This document shows positions 26,889 through 35,055 of a stretch of 64,000 nt of DNA, piece by piece. Source of the DNA: Rheinheimera sp. EpRS3 (GTDB taxonomy: Bacteria > Pseudomonadota > Gammaproteobacteria > Enterobacterales > Alteromonadaceae); assembly GCF_001513785.1 (NCBI RefSeq), contig NZ_LNQS01000001.1:1240001-1304000 (forward strand). The letters are read 5' to 3'. The notes beneath the pieces were generated by a model, which saw only the letters and a program-made list of their open reading frames with translations, was not told the DNA's origin and ran no database searches. The translations under genes were made by a program, and so were the position numbers. Every line of letters starts with the position of its first letter. The first letter of the stretch is position 1.

Positions 26889-28514
26889 TTAAACGGCGGT
26901 TTCGTTTAAATACTTTTGCCTTAACTGCAGATAACGCTCCTGTTGCCCGGCTTTTAGCTTACTGCTGTCAATAAGGTACTGGCATTGCTGCAGCAGGTTT
27001 TGGCGTTGCTGCGGCGGACAAAGCGGGCGTGGGGCTGTTAACAGTGTTTGTAGCAGGTTAAGCGCTATGCCGGCGTTTTTCGGCATAACTTGTGCTGCCA
27101 TAACAAAAGCGGCAAACGCTTCTTGCCAGTTACCATGCTGGTACAGGCGCACTGCATTGTTATTCAGCTCTCTTGGCCCCTGCGGCATACGTTCGCGTTC
27201 TTGCTGCTCCTGGTGCAGGTACTGCATAAATACCGGCTCAGGCTGTTGTTTACGGCAATGCTCGGTAATTTGCCGGAACAGTTGCCTGGACGCATCAGCT
27301 AAGCCTACTTCATGCAAGGCTTTGGCTTTATCCAGCGCATCTTCCAGTGAAGTAATTTCAGGTTGCGGTTCAAGCTCTGCCAGCAATTGCCGGGCCTTAT
27401 CGCGATGATCCTGCAGGTACATCAGCCGGGCTTGTAATACCTGCTGTTGTTCGGTCAGTTTATGGCTGGCAAATTGGTGCTGCACCATATTCAGTGACAA
27501 CGTGGCCTGACGGTTCAGCCGCGATTGCTGTTCAGTGTCCTCAGTGCTCAGGGCAAAATCTATACTGGCGCGGGCCATATTCAGATATAAATCGGGTTGT
27601 TCATAAATTGAATTACGGGCAAATTTAACCATATCCCGGGCGGCACGATATTGAATTTCATAATCGTGGTTCAGCCGTGACAATTGCAGCAGCTTTTGCT
27701 GGCGTAGCAAATTACGTGGCGCTATGTTAGCAGCAGCCAGAATGTGTTGTTGAGCCTGTTGGTAATGCTGCTGACGAAACTCCAAATCACTTAAACAATC
27801 CAGTGCAAACAGCCGGGTTTCCTGCCGTTTTAGCATCTGTTCCAGCTCAGTAAATGCCTGTTGTTCGTTGCCTTGTTGCAATAAACAGCGCACCTGGCCA
27901 ATTCTGGCCCAGCTAAATGGCTGAATTTGTAGCATGGCCGTAAAAAATACCCTGGCATCGTCCCAGTTGGCTTGTTGCAGTAAAATATCACCTTTAATTT
28001 TAAGTAGCAGTGGAAACAGCTTATGCAGTTCCGTTTTTCCAAGCTGGATATTGATGTGCTGCAATGCTTTGTCCAGCGCGTTCTGTTCGAGTAAATCATA
28101 AACCGGCCGTAGCAACTGTTTACGTTTTAGCACCCGCTCAATGCGCTGCTGCAAATCGCGGATAATAAACGGCTTAGCCATAAACTCATCCGGCTGTAAT
28201 TCCAGCACACTGTGTACCAGGGCGGGGTCGGTCTCGGCGCTGATAAAAATCACGCCGCAGGCTGGCTTATGCAAACCGCGGGTTTTTAATTCATCAAATA
28301 GCTGATAGCCATCTTTGCCTTTAGACAAGTTGTAGTCACAGATCACTAAGTCGTAACTATTTTGTCGGCAAAGCTGCAGAGCTGTTTGTGCCCGATCGGC
28401 CAGCGCAATATTCTGATAGCCCAGCTGTTCCAGCGCATAACGCAGAAAACTCTGGCTCAGGCTTTGATCATCAATTATCAGAATGCGTTCGTCGCGTTTA
28501 ACGGCAGGTTCCAT
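26889..28514 (-). CDS. Response regulator with long helical (TPR-like) C-terminal domain
   Basis: About 541 residues. A receiver domain (1-125) has acidic residues D15/D16, phospho-acceptor D60 in LVICDYNLSKGKDG and the Lys in DEFMAKPF. The remaining 400 residues are helical repeats resembling TPRs (ALQHINIQLGKTE, WDDARVFFTAMLQIQP, YQQAQQHILAAANIAP), with no DNA-binding or enzymatic domain seen, so output is probably by protein contact. The ATG at 28514 is chosen because the longer frame would run into the tRNA-derived repeats. No cognate kinase is nearby. Confidence 0.85.
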   Translation of the reverse strand: MEPAVKRDERILIIDDQSLSQSFLRYALEQLGYQNIALADRAQTALQLCRQNSYDLVICDYNLSKGKDGYQLFDELKTRGLHKPACGVIFISAETDPALVHSVLELQPDEFMAKPFIIRDLQQRIERVLKRKQLLRPVYDLLEQNALDKALQHINIQLGKTELHKLFPLLLKIKGDILLQQANWDDARVFFTAMLQIQPFSWARIGQVRCLLQQGNEQQAFTELEQMLKRQETRLFALDCLSDLEFRQQHYQQAQQHILAAANIAPRNLLRQQKLLQLSRLNHDYEIQYRAARDMVKFARNSIYEQPDLYLNMARASIDFALSTEDTEQQSRLNRQATLSLNMVQHQFASHKLTEQQQVLQARLMYLQDHRDKARQLLAELEPQPEITSLEDALDKAKALHEVGLADASRQLFRQITEHCRKQQPEPVFMQYLHQEQQERERMPQGPRELNNNAVRLYQHGNWQEAFAAFVMAAQVMPKNAGIALNLLQTLLTAPRPLCPPQQRQNLLQQCQYLIDSSKLKAGQQERYLQLRQKYLNETAV

Positions 28515-28598
28515 AGAGGCAAAACAGATCCCAGGCAGATTACTGTCGTTACTATAGCAACTTTTTAACAATACAGAACAGGGAAATATCAAAGGATT

Positions 28599-28696
28599 TG
28601 GTGGATTGTACTGGGGCGGCATGCAATGCTTCGAACCAGTGGCAACCGTGTCTTAGTAAAGAGAGAGCGGTGCTTTGCTATGGTTTTATCAGGAAG
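28599..28696 (-). repeat. Degenerate tRNA-Val-derived unit 1 (rtT-like)
   Basis: A 98-bp unit that keeps the tRNA-Val 3' end including the encoded CCA (17 identical bases, plus-strand TGGTGGATTGTACTGGG) and a second block near GAGCGGTGCT, while the rest cannot fold as a tRNA. It is nearly identical to the unit at 28697-28794. It lies at the 3' end of the tRNA transcription unit. Confidence 0.75.
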
Positions 28697-28794
28697 TGGT
28701 GGATTGTACTGGGGCGGCATGCAATGCTTCGGCGCAGTGGCAACCGTGTCTTAATAAAGAGCGGGCGGTGCTTTGCTATGGCTTTATCAAGAAG
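28697..28794 (-). repeat. Degenerate tRNA-Val-derived unit 2 (rtT-like)
   Basis: Near-identical 98-bp tandem partner of 28599-28696. The 3' acceptor strand and CCA are retained, the anticodon arm and 5' half are lost apart from GGGCGGTGCT. Immediately downstream (transcription-wise) of the tRNA at 28795-28870. Confidence 0.75.
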
Positions 28795-28870
28795 TGGTGG
28801 ATTGTACTGGGTTCGAACCAGTGACCCCCGCCTTGTAAGGGCGGTGCTCTCCCAGCTGAGCTAACAATCC
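28795..28870 (-). tRNA. tRNA-Val (anticodon UAC), copy 3 in transcription order
   Basis: A 76-base minus-strand tRNA with encoded CCA. The 7-bp acceptor stem is GGATTGT/ACAATCC, the D arm GCTC...GAGC, the anticodon stem CCGCC/GGCGG with loop CTTACAA (anticodon UAC), and the T arm ACTGG-TTCGAAC-CCAGT. All stems pair fully. Identical to the other two copies. Confidence 0.97.
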
Positions 28871-28906
28871 ATGGGATATCAATTTTTCATCAAACGCTTT
28901 TAAGAT

Positions 28907-28982
28907 TGGTGGATTGTACTGGGTTCGAACCAGTGACCCCCGCCTTGTAAGGGCGGTGCTCTCCCAGCTGAGCTAACAATCC
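28907..28982 (-). tRNA. tRNA-Val (anticodon UAC), copy 2 in transcription order
   Basis: Identical 76-base tRNA with encoded CCA and loop CTTACAA. A 36-base spacer separates it from the next copy. That spacer is almost the same as the one between this copy and the degenerate unit at 29019, showing a 112-bp duplication unit. Confidence 0.97.
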
Positions 28983-29018
28983 ATGGGATATCAATTTGTT
29001 ATCAAACGCTTTTAAGAT

Positions 29019-29100
29019 TGGTGGATTGTACTGGGTTTTAATCAGTGTCCACCGTCTCGTCGTGAAGAGCGGGCGGTGCTTTTCATGATAAGACATCAAG
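29019..29100 (-). repeat. Degenerate tRNA-Val-derived unit 3 (rtT-like), between intact copies
   Basis: An 82-bp unit retaining the 3' 19 bases of the tRNA (with CCA), a partial T arm (AATCAGTG) and GGGCGGTGCT, but with a disrupted anticodon stem and no 5' acceptor strand. It lies between intact tRNA copies 1 and 2, so it must be excised or discarded during processing of the precursor. Confidence 0.75.
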
Positions 29101-29176
29101 TGGTGGATTGTACTGGGTTCGAACCAGTGACCCCCGCCTTGTAAGGGCGGTGCTCTCCCAGCTGAGCTAACAATCC
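29101..29176 (-). tRNA. tRNA-Val (anticodon UAC), promoter-proximal copy
   Basis: First tRNA of the minus-strand array, identical to the other two. Its 5' end is 19 bases downstream of a near-consensus -10 box, so the leader is only about a dozen bases. Confidence 0.97.
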
Positions 29177-29195
29177 ACGCTGTTTGATGGCGCTC

Positions 29196-29223
29196 ATTAT
29201 AGGGAGCATGAAAAAGCTGTCAA
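29196..29223 (-). promoter_or_regulatory. Strong stable-RNA promoter of the tRNA-Val array
   Basis: On the minus strand TTGACA and TATAAT, both perfect, are separated by 16 bases and followed by the GC-rich discriminator GAGCGCC. The 16-base spacer and GC discriminator are hallmarks of promoters under stringent (ppGpp) and growth-rate control. Confidence 0.9.
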
Positions 29224-29376
29224 CATTATTTTGGCAATTGTGGTTTGCCTGCTGCAAAAGTAAACATTCTGCCGTGCTTTAACGCAAAACAGTTGTAGCC
29301 GCTCCGCCTTAGCGGGTGCATCCGGCGCGCGGCATTGTTACAATAGCCGCCATTATTGCACTGTGATGGATAAACT

Positions 29377-30795
29377 ATGTCTCTTGTTACCCGTTTTGCG
29401 CCAAGCCCAACCGGTTATTTACATGTTGGTGGCGCCCGTACTGCCTTGTTCAGCTGGTTATATGCCAAAAAGAAGGGCGGCAAATTTATTCTGCGGATTG
29501 AAGATACCGACTTAGAGCGTTCTACCCAAGAATCGGTTGATGCCATTTTAGAAGGCATGACCTGGCTGGGGCTGGATTACGACGAAGGCCCGTATTACCA
29601 AACCAAGCGCTTTGATTTATATAAAGAAGTGGTAGCACAGTTGGTGGCTGACGGTAAAGCTTATAAGTGTTTTTGTACCATAGAAGAAGTTGACGCTATG
29701 CGTGAAGCGCAAACAGCCGCCGGTGAAAAACCGCGTTATAACGGTATGTGGCGTGACCGTACCGATCATCCGGCGGATAAACCCTTCGTGATCCGTTTTA
29801 AAAATCCGCAAAGCGGCACTGTGGTAATTGACGATCTCATTAAAGGTCGTATCGAAATTGCCAACAGCGAGCTAGACGATTTAATTATCGCCCGCAGCGA
29901 CGGTACACCAACTTATAACCTTACCGTGGTGGTTGACGACTGGAAAATGGGCATTACCCATGTGATCCGCGGCGATGACCATGTTAATAACACGCCAAGG
30001 CAGATGAATATTCTGGCCGCGCTGGGTGCAGATATTCCAAAATATGCCCATGTGCCAATGATCCTGGGCGATGATGGCAAGCGCTTATCCAAACGCCATG
30101 GCGCGGTGGGCGTAATGCAATACCGCGACAACGGCTTTTTACCCGAGGCCTTGCTTAACTATTTAGTGCGTTTGGGCTGGTCGCATGGCGATCAGGAGAT
30201 TTTCAGCAAAGACGAGTTAGTGCAGCTGTTTGATCTGGATAGCTGTAACCGCGCACCGTCGGCATTTAACACCGATAAACTGATTTGGTTAAACCAGCAC
30301 TATATGAAAACCCTGCCAGCAGAGCAGGTAGCAGCGCAGCTACAGTGGCATATTACTGAACAAAAGCTGGATATCAGCAATGGCCCGGCGTTAACTGAAC
30401 TGGTGAAAGCTCAGGCCGAGCGGGTAAAAACACTTAAAGAAATGGTTGAGGTAAGCCGCTATTTCTATGAAGACTTCAGTGAATTTGATGCTGATGCTGC
30501 AAAAAAACATTTACGCCCGGTCGCGTTGGAACCTTTGCAGGCCGTTGCAGCCAAACTGGAAGCATTAAGCGACTGGTCAGTATCGGCCATTCACGATGCG
30601 ATAAACGCCACGGCAGAGCAGCTGGGTGTGGGCATGGGTAAAATTGGTATGCCGCTGCGGGTGGCGGTAACCGGTGGCGGAAATTCTCCGGCTTTGGATA
30701 TTACGCTAACCCTGATTGGCAAAACACGCAGCCTGGCGCGGTTGCAAAATGCGATTACTACCGTGCAGCAGCGCGCGGCGCAAACTGAGCAATAA
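29377..30795 (+). CDS. gltX: Glutamate--tRNA ligase
   Basis: A 472-residue class I aminoacyl-tRNA synthetase. The HIGH-equivalent signature is [16 protein letters not shown] at residues 9-24, the KMSKS-equivalent RLSKRHG near residue 240, and CFCTIEEVD matches the zinc-region segment of bacterial GluRS. The C-terminal anticodon-binding domain is complete. Divergent from the tRNA-Val array, a pairing also seen in E. coli, where gltX is next to valUXY-lysV. Confidence 0.97.
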   Translation: MSLVTRFAPSPTGYLHVGGARTALFSWLYAKKKGGKFILRIEDTDLERSTQESVDAILEGMTWLGLDYDEGPYYQTKRFDLYKEVVAQLVADGKAYKCFCTIEEVDAMREAQTAAGEKPRYNGMWRDRTDHPADKPFVIRFKNPQSGTVVIDDLIKGRIEIANSELDDLIIARSDGTPTYNLTVVVDDWKMGITHVIRGDDHVNNTPRQMNILAALGADIPKYAHVPMILGDDGKRLSKRHGAVGVMQYRDNGFLPEALLNYLVRLGWSHGDQEIFSKDELVQLFDLDSCNRAPSAFNTDKLIWLNQHYMKTLPAEQVAAQLQWHITEQKLDISNGPALTELVKAQAERVKTLKEMVEVSRYFYEDFSEFDADAAKKHLRPVALEPLQAVAAKLEALSDWSVSAIHDAINATAEQLGVGMGKIGMPLRVAVTGGGNSPALDITLTLIGKTRSLARLQNAITTVQQRAAQTEQ

Positions 30796-30954
30796 GCGGT
30801 AAAAGCCCGGATAACCCGGTTCAGTATCACTGGGCAGGGTTATGTTGGCTGATACAATAAAAAAGCCGAAAGGCAGGGAACAAATAATAACAACCGGGAT
30901 GGCAATATAACTCATGGGTAACTAATCATACAAAAGGAGTGACCAGACGGAATA

Positions 30955-31752
30955 ATGCCTTCTTTTTACAAAGGTATCAGCGCTGTGCTGATGCTTTGCT
31001 TGTATGGGGTACAAGCGAGCGAAACAGAGCACTTACCCAGTAGCGAAGAGCCACTGCAGCCGATAGGCTTCTTTGGCACCGTGACAGGTGATGTGGAGCT
31101 GGGGTTTTTGCTGACATCAGGCAACACCGACTCTTTTGCTATCCGGGCAAACAGTGAACTGGTACATGAGCTGGAATATTTTCGTAACCGGTACCAGTTG
31201 CAAAGCCTGTTGCAAAAAAATAACGTGACCGATGCCAGCACCGGTGACAAAAACCAGGTTACCACGGCCAGTCGTTACGGTTTTACCGGCCAGAGTAACT
31301 ATAAAATTGTTACCGGCAGGCAAACGGTGTTTGGTCGCGGTGCCTATTTGCATGATAAGTTTGGTGCTTTTACAGAGCAGGCTTCTTTGGTGGTGGGATA
31401 CGGTAACCGGCTTTATGAAAAACAAAGTGACTACTTTGATCTGGAAACCGGTCCCGGTTTCGGCCATCAGGAAGCAGCGTCGGGTAACACCAACACTGGC
31501 CTGATCTGGTATCTGGCGGCGAATCTGGATTATCAGTTATACGATACCAGCAAATTTCGCCAGACATTGGAAAGCGCTATGGCATTGAACGGTGAAAACT
31601 CTACCGTGTTAAGCCGCAGTAGCCTGACTACTCAGGTAGCCGACCGGCTGTCAATGCGGTTTAATTTTGTGGTGAAGTTTAACTCTGATCCCGAAGGGGA
31701 TCGTAAGCAGATGGACACTGAAACATCAGCTTCGCTGGTGTATACGTTCTGA
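30955..31752 (+). CDS. DUF481 outer membrane beta-barrel protein (YdiY-like)
   Basis: A 265-residue exported protein. After a signal peptide (ISAVLMLCLYGVQA) and an acidic stretch, the pattern GDVELGFLLTSGNTDSFAI is the DUF481 hallmark, followed by alternating aromatic/hydrophobic strands and a C-terminal Phe (SLVYTF), as expected for BAM-inserted barrels. Function unknown; the E. coli homologue YdiY is acid inducible. AGGAG lies 15 bases upstream of the ATG, a rather long spacing. Confidence 0.87.
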   Translation: MPSFYKGISAVLMLCLYGVQASETEHLPSSEEPLQPIGFFGTVTGDVELGFLLTSGNTDSFAIRANSELVHELEYFRNRYQLQSLLQKNNVTDASTGDKNQVTTASRYGFTGQSNYKIVTGRQTVFGRGAYLHDKFGAFTEQASLVVGYGNRLYEKQSDYFDLETGPGFGHQEAASGNTNTGLIWYLAANLDYQLYDTSKFRQTLESAMALNGENSTVLSRSSLTTQVADRLSMRFNFVVKFNSDPEGDRKQMDTETSASLVYTF

Positions 31753-31755
31753 TGT

Positions 31756-31783
31756 AAAAAGCCGGTGAAAACCGGCTTTTTTG
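31756..31783. terminator. Bidirectional terminator between DUF481 gene and serA
   Basis: AAAAGCCGGT-GAAA-ACCGGCTTTTTT forms a perfect hairpin with A and T runs on both sides, positioned between convergent genes. Confidence 0.9.
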
Positions 31784-31807
31784 TCTTTGAGTTTTACTGC
31801 TGAAAAA

Positions 31808-33034
31808 TCAGTGTAATACGCGGGCGCGTAAGGTTCCCGGTATGGTTTTTAACTCGTTCAATGCCTGCTCTACATCGTCTGAATCAATATCAATGACGAC
31901 ATAACCGATATCAGCATTGGTTTGCAGGTACTGGCCGGCAATATTAATATTCAGCCGGGCAAAAGCTTCGTTAATTTTGGTTAGTACACCGGGTTGGTTT
32001 TTATGCACATGCAACAAGCGCGAACGGCCTTTATGTTCCGGCAGTGAAACTTCCGGGAAATTCACTGCAGACAGGGTTGAACCATTGTCGCTGTATTTCA
32101 CCATTTTACCGGCCACTTCAAAGCCAATATTTTCCTGCGCTTCCTGGGTTGAACCACCGATATGCGGTGTCAGGATCACGTTGTCAAAGGTGCGCAGTGG
32201 CGAGATAAACTCTTCATCGTTACCTTTAGGTTCAACCGGAAACACATCAATAGCGGCACCGGCCAGCTTTTTGCTATGCAGCGCCTCAGTTAACGCATCA
32301 ATATCCACTACAGTGCCGCGCGAGGCATTAATTAAAATACTGCCAGGTTTCATTAACTCAAGTTCGGCTTCACCAATCATGTTCTTGGTTTGCGGTGTTT
32401 CTGGCACATGCAGGCTTATCACGTCTGATGTTTTTAGCAAGGTGCCGAAGTTAACCTGGGTAGCATTGCCCAGCACCAGCTTGTCTTCAATATCGTAAAA
32501 CTGCACCCGCATACCGATGTTCTCGGCCATAATGCTAAGCTGAGTGCCGATATGGCCATAGCCGATAATGCCGAGGGTTTTGCCGCGTGCTTCAAAAGAG
32601 TTGTTAGCCGTTTTTTGCCATTCGCCACGATGGGCGGCGGCGTTACGCTGCGGAATACCGCGCAGCAACATAATAATTTGCCCCAGTACCAGCTCGGCTA
32701 CCGAACGGGTGTTAGAGAACGGTGCATTAAATACCGGGATAGCGCGTTTTAATGCTGCGGTTAAATCTACCTGGTTGGTTCCGATACAAAAGCAACCAAT
32801 AGCAACTAACTTACCGGCGGCATCCAGCACTTTTTCCGTCAGTTGGGTGCGCGAGCGGATCCCGATAAAGTGGGCGTCTTTAATGCGTTCGATCAGCTCG
32901 TCTTCCGGCAGGGAAGTTTTTAAATACTCAATGTTGCTGTAGCCCTGGTTTTTAAAACTTTGCACGGCGCTTTGGTGCAAGCCTTCTAATAGCAATATTT
33001 TAATTTTGTCTTTGGCCAGCGAAAATTTTTCCAT
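31808..33034 (-). CDS. serA: D-3-phosphoglycerate dehydrogenase
   Basis: The first, serine-inhibited step of serine biosynthesis: oxidation of 3-phosphoglycerate with NAD+. The 408-residue protein follows E. coli SerA almost block by block: FIGIRSRTQLTEKVLDAA, the NAD motif GIIGYGHIGTQLSI, INASRGTVVDID, the catalytic HIGGSTQEAQENIG, and a C-terminal ACT domain (HVHKNQPGVLTKINEAFA) that binds serine. The ATG at 33034 is preferred over TTG at 33049, because GAAGAGA lies just upstream and the family N-terminus matches. Confidence 0.97.
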   Translation of the reverse strand: MEKFSLAKDKIKILLLEGLHQSAVQSFKNQGYSNIEYLKTSLPEDELIERIKDAHFIGIRSRTQLTEKVLDAAGKLVAIGCFCIGTNQVDLTAALKRAIPVFNAPFSNTRSVAELVLGQIIMLLRGIPQRNAAAHRGEWQKTANNSFEARGKTLGIIGYGHIGTQLSIMAENIGMRVQFYDIEDKLVLGNATQVNFGTLLKTSDVISLHVPETPQTKNMIGEAELELMKPGSILINASRGTVVDIDALTEALHSKKLAGAAIDVFPVEPKGNDEEFISPLRTFDNVILTPHIGGSTQEAQENIGFEVAGKMVKYSDNGSTLSAVNFPEVSLPEHKGRSRLLHVHKNQPGVLTKINEAFARLNINIAGQYLQTNADIGYVVIDIDSDDVEQALNELKTIPGTLRARVLH

Positions 33035-33116
33035 GTCACGTCTCTTCAATAAATTAAAAGTAAAATCAGTTGGTTAGTTATTATTGTTATAGTTTTTCGT
33101 GGCCTTGAGCTGTTAT

Positions 33117-33773
33117 TTAGCGAATAACCTGTGTACCGGTGGCACTGCCCACCAATACCATGTCGGCAGCGCGCTGCGCAAAGATGCCATTAGTGACTAC
33201 GCCGACAATATTATTAATTTGCTGCTCCAATACCAGTGGCTCGGTAATGGCTAAATCGTGTACATCGAGAATCACATTACCGTTATCGGTAGTAACACCG
33301 GCACGTAATACCGGCCGGCCGCCGAGTTTTGTTAGCTCACGTGCCACATAGCTGCTGGCCATTGGGATCACCTCTACCGGCAATGGAAATTTACCCAGCA
33401 CTTCAACCTGTTTGCTTTGATCAACAATGCAAATAAAAGTATCGGCGACCGCCGCCACGATTTTTTCACGGGTAAGGGCAGCGCCACCGCCTTTAATCAT
33501 ATGTTTTTGCGCGTTTATTTCGTCGGCACCATCAACGTAAACACTAAAACTGTCAATGCTGTTTAAATCCAGCACCTCGATACCCAGCGCTTTGAGTTTT
33601 TCGGTAGATTGTACCGAGCTGGACAGCGCACCTTTAATGTCATACTTAATGCTGGCCAGGGCGTCGATAAAATGATTTACCGTAGAGCCGGTGCCTACGC
33701 CAACCACGGTATTACGCGGGATAAACTCCAGTGCAGCCCAGGCAGCGTTTTTCTTCATTTCATCTTGTGTCAT
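33117..33773 (-). CDS. rpiA: Ribose-5-phosphate isomerase A
   Basis: Interconverts ribose 5-phosphate and ribulose 5-phosphate in the pentose phosphate pathway. Signatures: [17 protein letters not shown] (phosphate loop), DGADEIN with the catalytic acid, [12 protein letters not shown] and [13 protein letters not shown]. The ATG at 33773 (MTQDEMKK) is chosen over the longer frame by comparison with E. coli RpiA (MTQDELKK) and a GGA upstream. About 218 residues. A TATAAT-like -10 lies at 33810-33815 on the minus strand. serA follows 82 bases later. Confidence 0.97.
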   Translation of the reverse strand: MTQDEMKKNAAWAALEFIPRNTVVGVGTGSTVNHFIDALASIKYDIKGALSSSVQSTEKLKALGIEVLDLNSIDSFSVYVDGADEINAQKHMIKGGGAALTREKIVAAVADTFICIVDQSKQVEVLGKFPLPVEVIPMASSYVARELTKLGGRPVLRAGVTTDNGNVILDVHDLAITEPLVLEQQINNIVGVVTNGIFAQRAADMVLVGSATGTQVIR

Positions 33774-33907
33774 CAGCTGTTCCAAATTCGTTTAGCCATA
33801 CAGATGGATATTATATCGAAAGGGCCTGCCGACAAAAGGGCAAAAACAGAAAAACGGCAAAACAGTTGTTTTCGGGTGTTGCAGTGAGTAAACGCCGGCC
33901 ACAATAC

Positions 33908-33977
33908 CCGCTCTGGCTCGTCACAGCAACTCGCCCTACTGCCTGCGGCAGGGCTCAGACACTCTGTGACGACCAGA
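33908..33977. repeat. Structured intergenic element between rpiA and fau
   Basis: TCGTCACAG (33918-33926) pairs with CTGTGACGA (33964-33972); outside it CTGG/CCAG extends the stem with a bulge, and inside CTGCC-TGC-GGCAG makes a second hairpin. There is no U-tract directly after it. It could be a transcribed processing or terminator-like structure after fau, or a dispersed repeat. Confidence 0.45.
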
Positions 33978-34018
33978 TCGCGTTTCTGGCCTGCTTTCGT
34001 GGTTTAAGCAACAAGCGT

Positions 34019-34639
34019 TCAGCGAAAATCAAAATATTTACCCGGCGTAATAATCTGCTCTAGCGGAATATCCCAGGCCTCACGCGGCACGGCTTCAACC
34101 TGCTGGCAGTTATGCGCCAGGCCGATAACCTGACAGTGGCTGTCGGGGAAGAGCTGCGACAAAGTGCGATCATAAAAACCGCCACCCATGCCCAGGCGGT
34201 TGCCGGCTGCATCAAAGGCGACCAATGGCGTAAAAATAATATCCAGTTGCTGCAGCGGTATTAGCCGGTGGCAGGTTGCTAAAGGCTCTGGTATGCCAAA
34301 TTTATTCGGGTAGAGCAGGGTGTCTTTATCGTAGCGCACAAACAACAAATAACCGGCTACAAAGGGATGCAACACCGGCAAATACACGCTTTTGCCCAGT
34401 TGCCACAGGGCCTGAATAAGCGGATAGGTATCCAGCTCGCCGTCATTGGCTAAATACAGTGCTATATGCTGGCCTGGCGCAATAATGTCGCTGGCGAGCA
34501 CCTTTGCGGCTAAATCAGTAGCAGCCTGTTGCTGGGCCTCGGCGCTTAGCTGTTGCCTTTTAGTGCGGGTTATTTTTCTCAGTTGCTGGCGCTGGCTTGT
34601 TGTATCGGGCAAAGAAGAGTTCAGTGTGGCGGTAGTCAT
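34019..34639 (-). CDS. fau: 5-formyltetrahydrofolate cyclo-ligase
   Basis: A 206-residue ATP-dependent enzyme (YgfA) converting 5-formyl-THF to 5,10-methenyl-THF. Family blocks: LRKITRTKRQQLS at the N-terminus, FTPLVAFDAAGNRLGMGGGFYDRTL with the substrate/ATP loop, and VIGLAHNCQQVEAVPREAWDIPLEQIIT. It lies 38 bases downstream of the 6S RNA 3' end on the same strand, the classic ssrS-ygfA arrangement, and is probably co-transcribed from the 6S promoter. No clear ribosome binding site precedes the ATG. Confidence 0.95.
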   Translation of the reverse strand: MTTATLNSSLPDTTSQRQQLRKITRTKRQQLSAEAQQQAATDLAAKVLASDIIAPGQHIALYLANDGELDTYPLIQALWQLGKSVYLPVLHPFVAGYLLFVRYDKDTLLYPNKFGIPEPLATCHRLIPLQQLDIIFTPLVAFDAAGNRLGMGGGFYDRTLSQLFPDSHCQVIGLAHNCQQVEAVPREAWDIPLEQIITPGKYFDFR

Positions 34640-34676
34640 ATAATTGAGTATGCCTGAACGGTGGCAGAATAAAAGA

Positions 34677-34858
34677 GGTTCTCCAAATTGCCGTGTCTGG
34701 TGTTAGCCCTTGAACCATAGGTTCAAGGCGGGAGTCAGATGGCTGCCTCAGGCTTCCCGGTACGGGCCGGGCTTGCACACTGGCAGCGCAGAAGAATCCC
34801 TAGGTAAAAACAATTATCGGCTCAGGGACATCCACCTGATCACCAACAATCCAGAGAA
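34677..34858 (-). ncRNA. ssrS: 6S RNA
   Basis: About 182 bases on the minus strand. The 5' TTCTCTGG pairs with the 3' TTTGGAGAA closing stem; the conserved CCCTGAGCCGATAATT block appears in the 5' arm, and the conserved hairpin CTTGAACCTATGGTTCAAGG followed by GCTAACACC in the 3' arm, as in E. coli 6S. The RNA mimics an open promoter and sequesters sigma70 RNA polymerase in stationary phase. Its position immediately upstream of fau is the usual one. Ends are estimated from the closing stem. Confidence 0.95.
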
Positions 34859-34866
34859 CAGGCTTG

Positions 34867-34872
34867 AGTATA
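34867..34872 (-). promoter_or_regulatory. -10 box of the 6S RNA promoter
   Basis: Minus-strand TATACT lies eight bases before the inferred 6S 5' end. No good -35 hexamer was recognised at the right distance. Confidence 0.6.
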
Positions 34873-35055
34873 ACACCGCAGTTTGCCCTGTATAAGGTTA
34901 TTCATCGCAGTTTTGTGCTGGCTTATGCTAGTTGCATGGTTTTTCAGCAACTTTTGTTTACGCTTTAAGCCATTATTAAAACTGCAGTGCGAAGGTTGGC
35001 GCTTTTTCGCTGTGGTGGTAGCATAAAGGCAGGTAATCACAGCACGAACAGTTAT

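Noticed and set aside
28515..28622. N-terminal extension of the response regulator frame
   Set aside because: The extra residues come from translating a tRNA-derived repeat; the receiver domain begins properly at the ATG at 28514.
28598..28864. Plus-strand open frame across the tRNA array
   Set aside because: It is an antisense read-through of tRNA-like repeats with internally repeated peptides, not a gene.
28599..29176. CRISPR array interpretation of the spaced repeats at 28.6-29.2 kb
   Set aside because: The repeated units are full or partial tRNA-Val genes with unequal periods (82, 98 and 112 bp) and near-identical spacers, unlike CRISPR spacers.
34859..35055. A zapA gene between 6S RNA and ygfB
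   Set aside because: Both strands were read; the only sizeable frame (66 codons, minus strand) has no resemblance to ZapA and no ribosome binding site.
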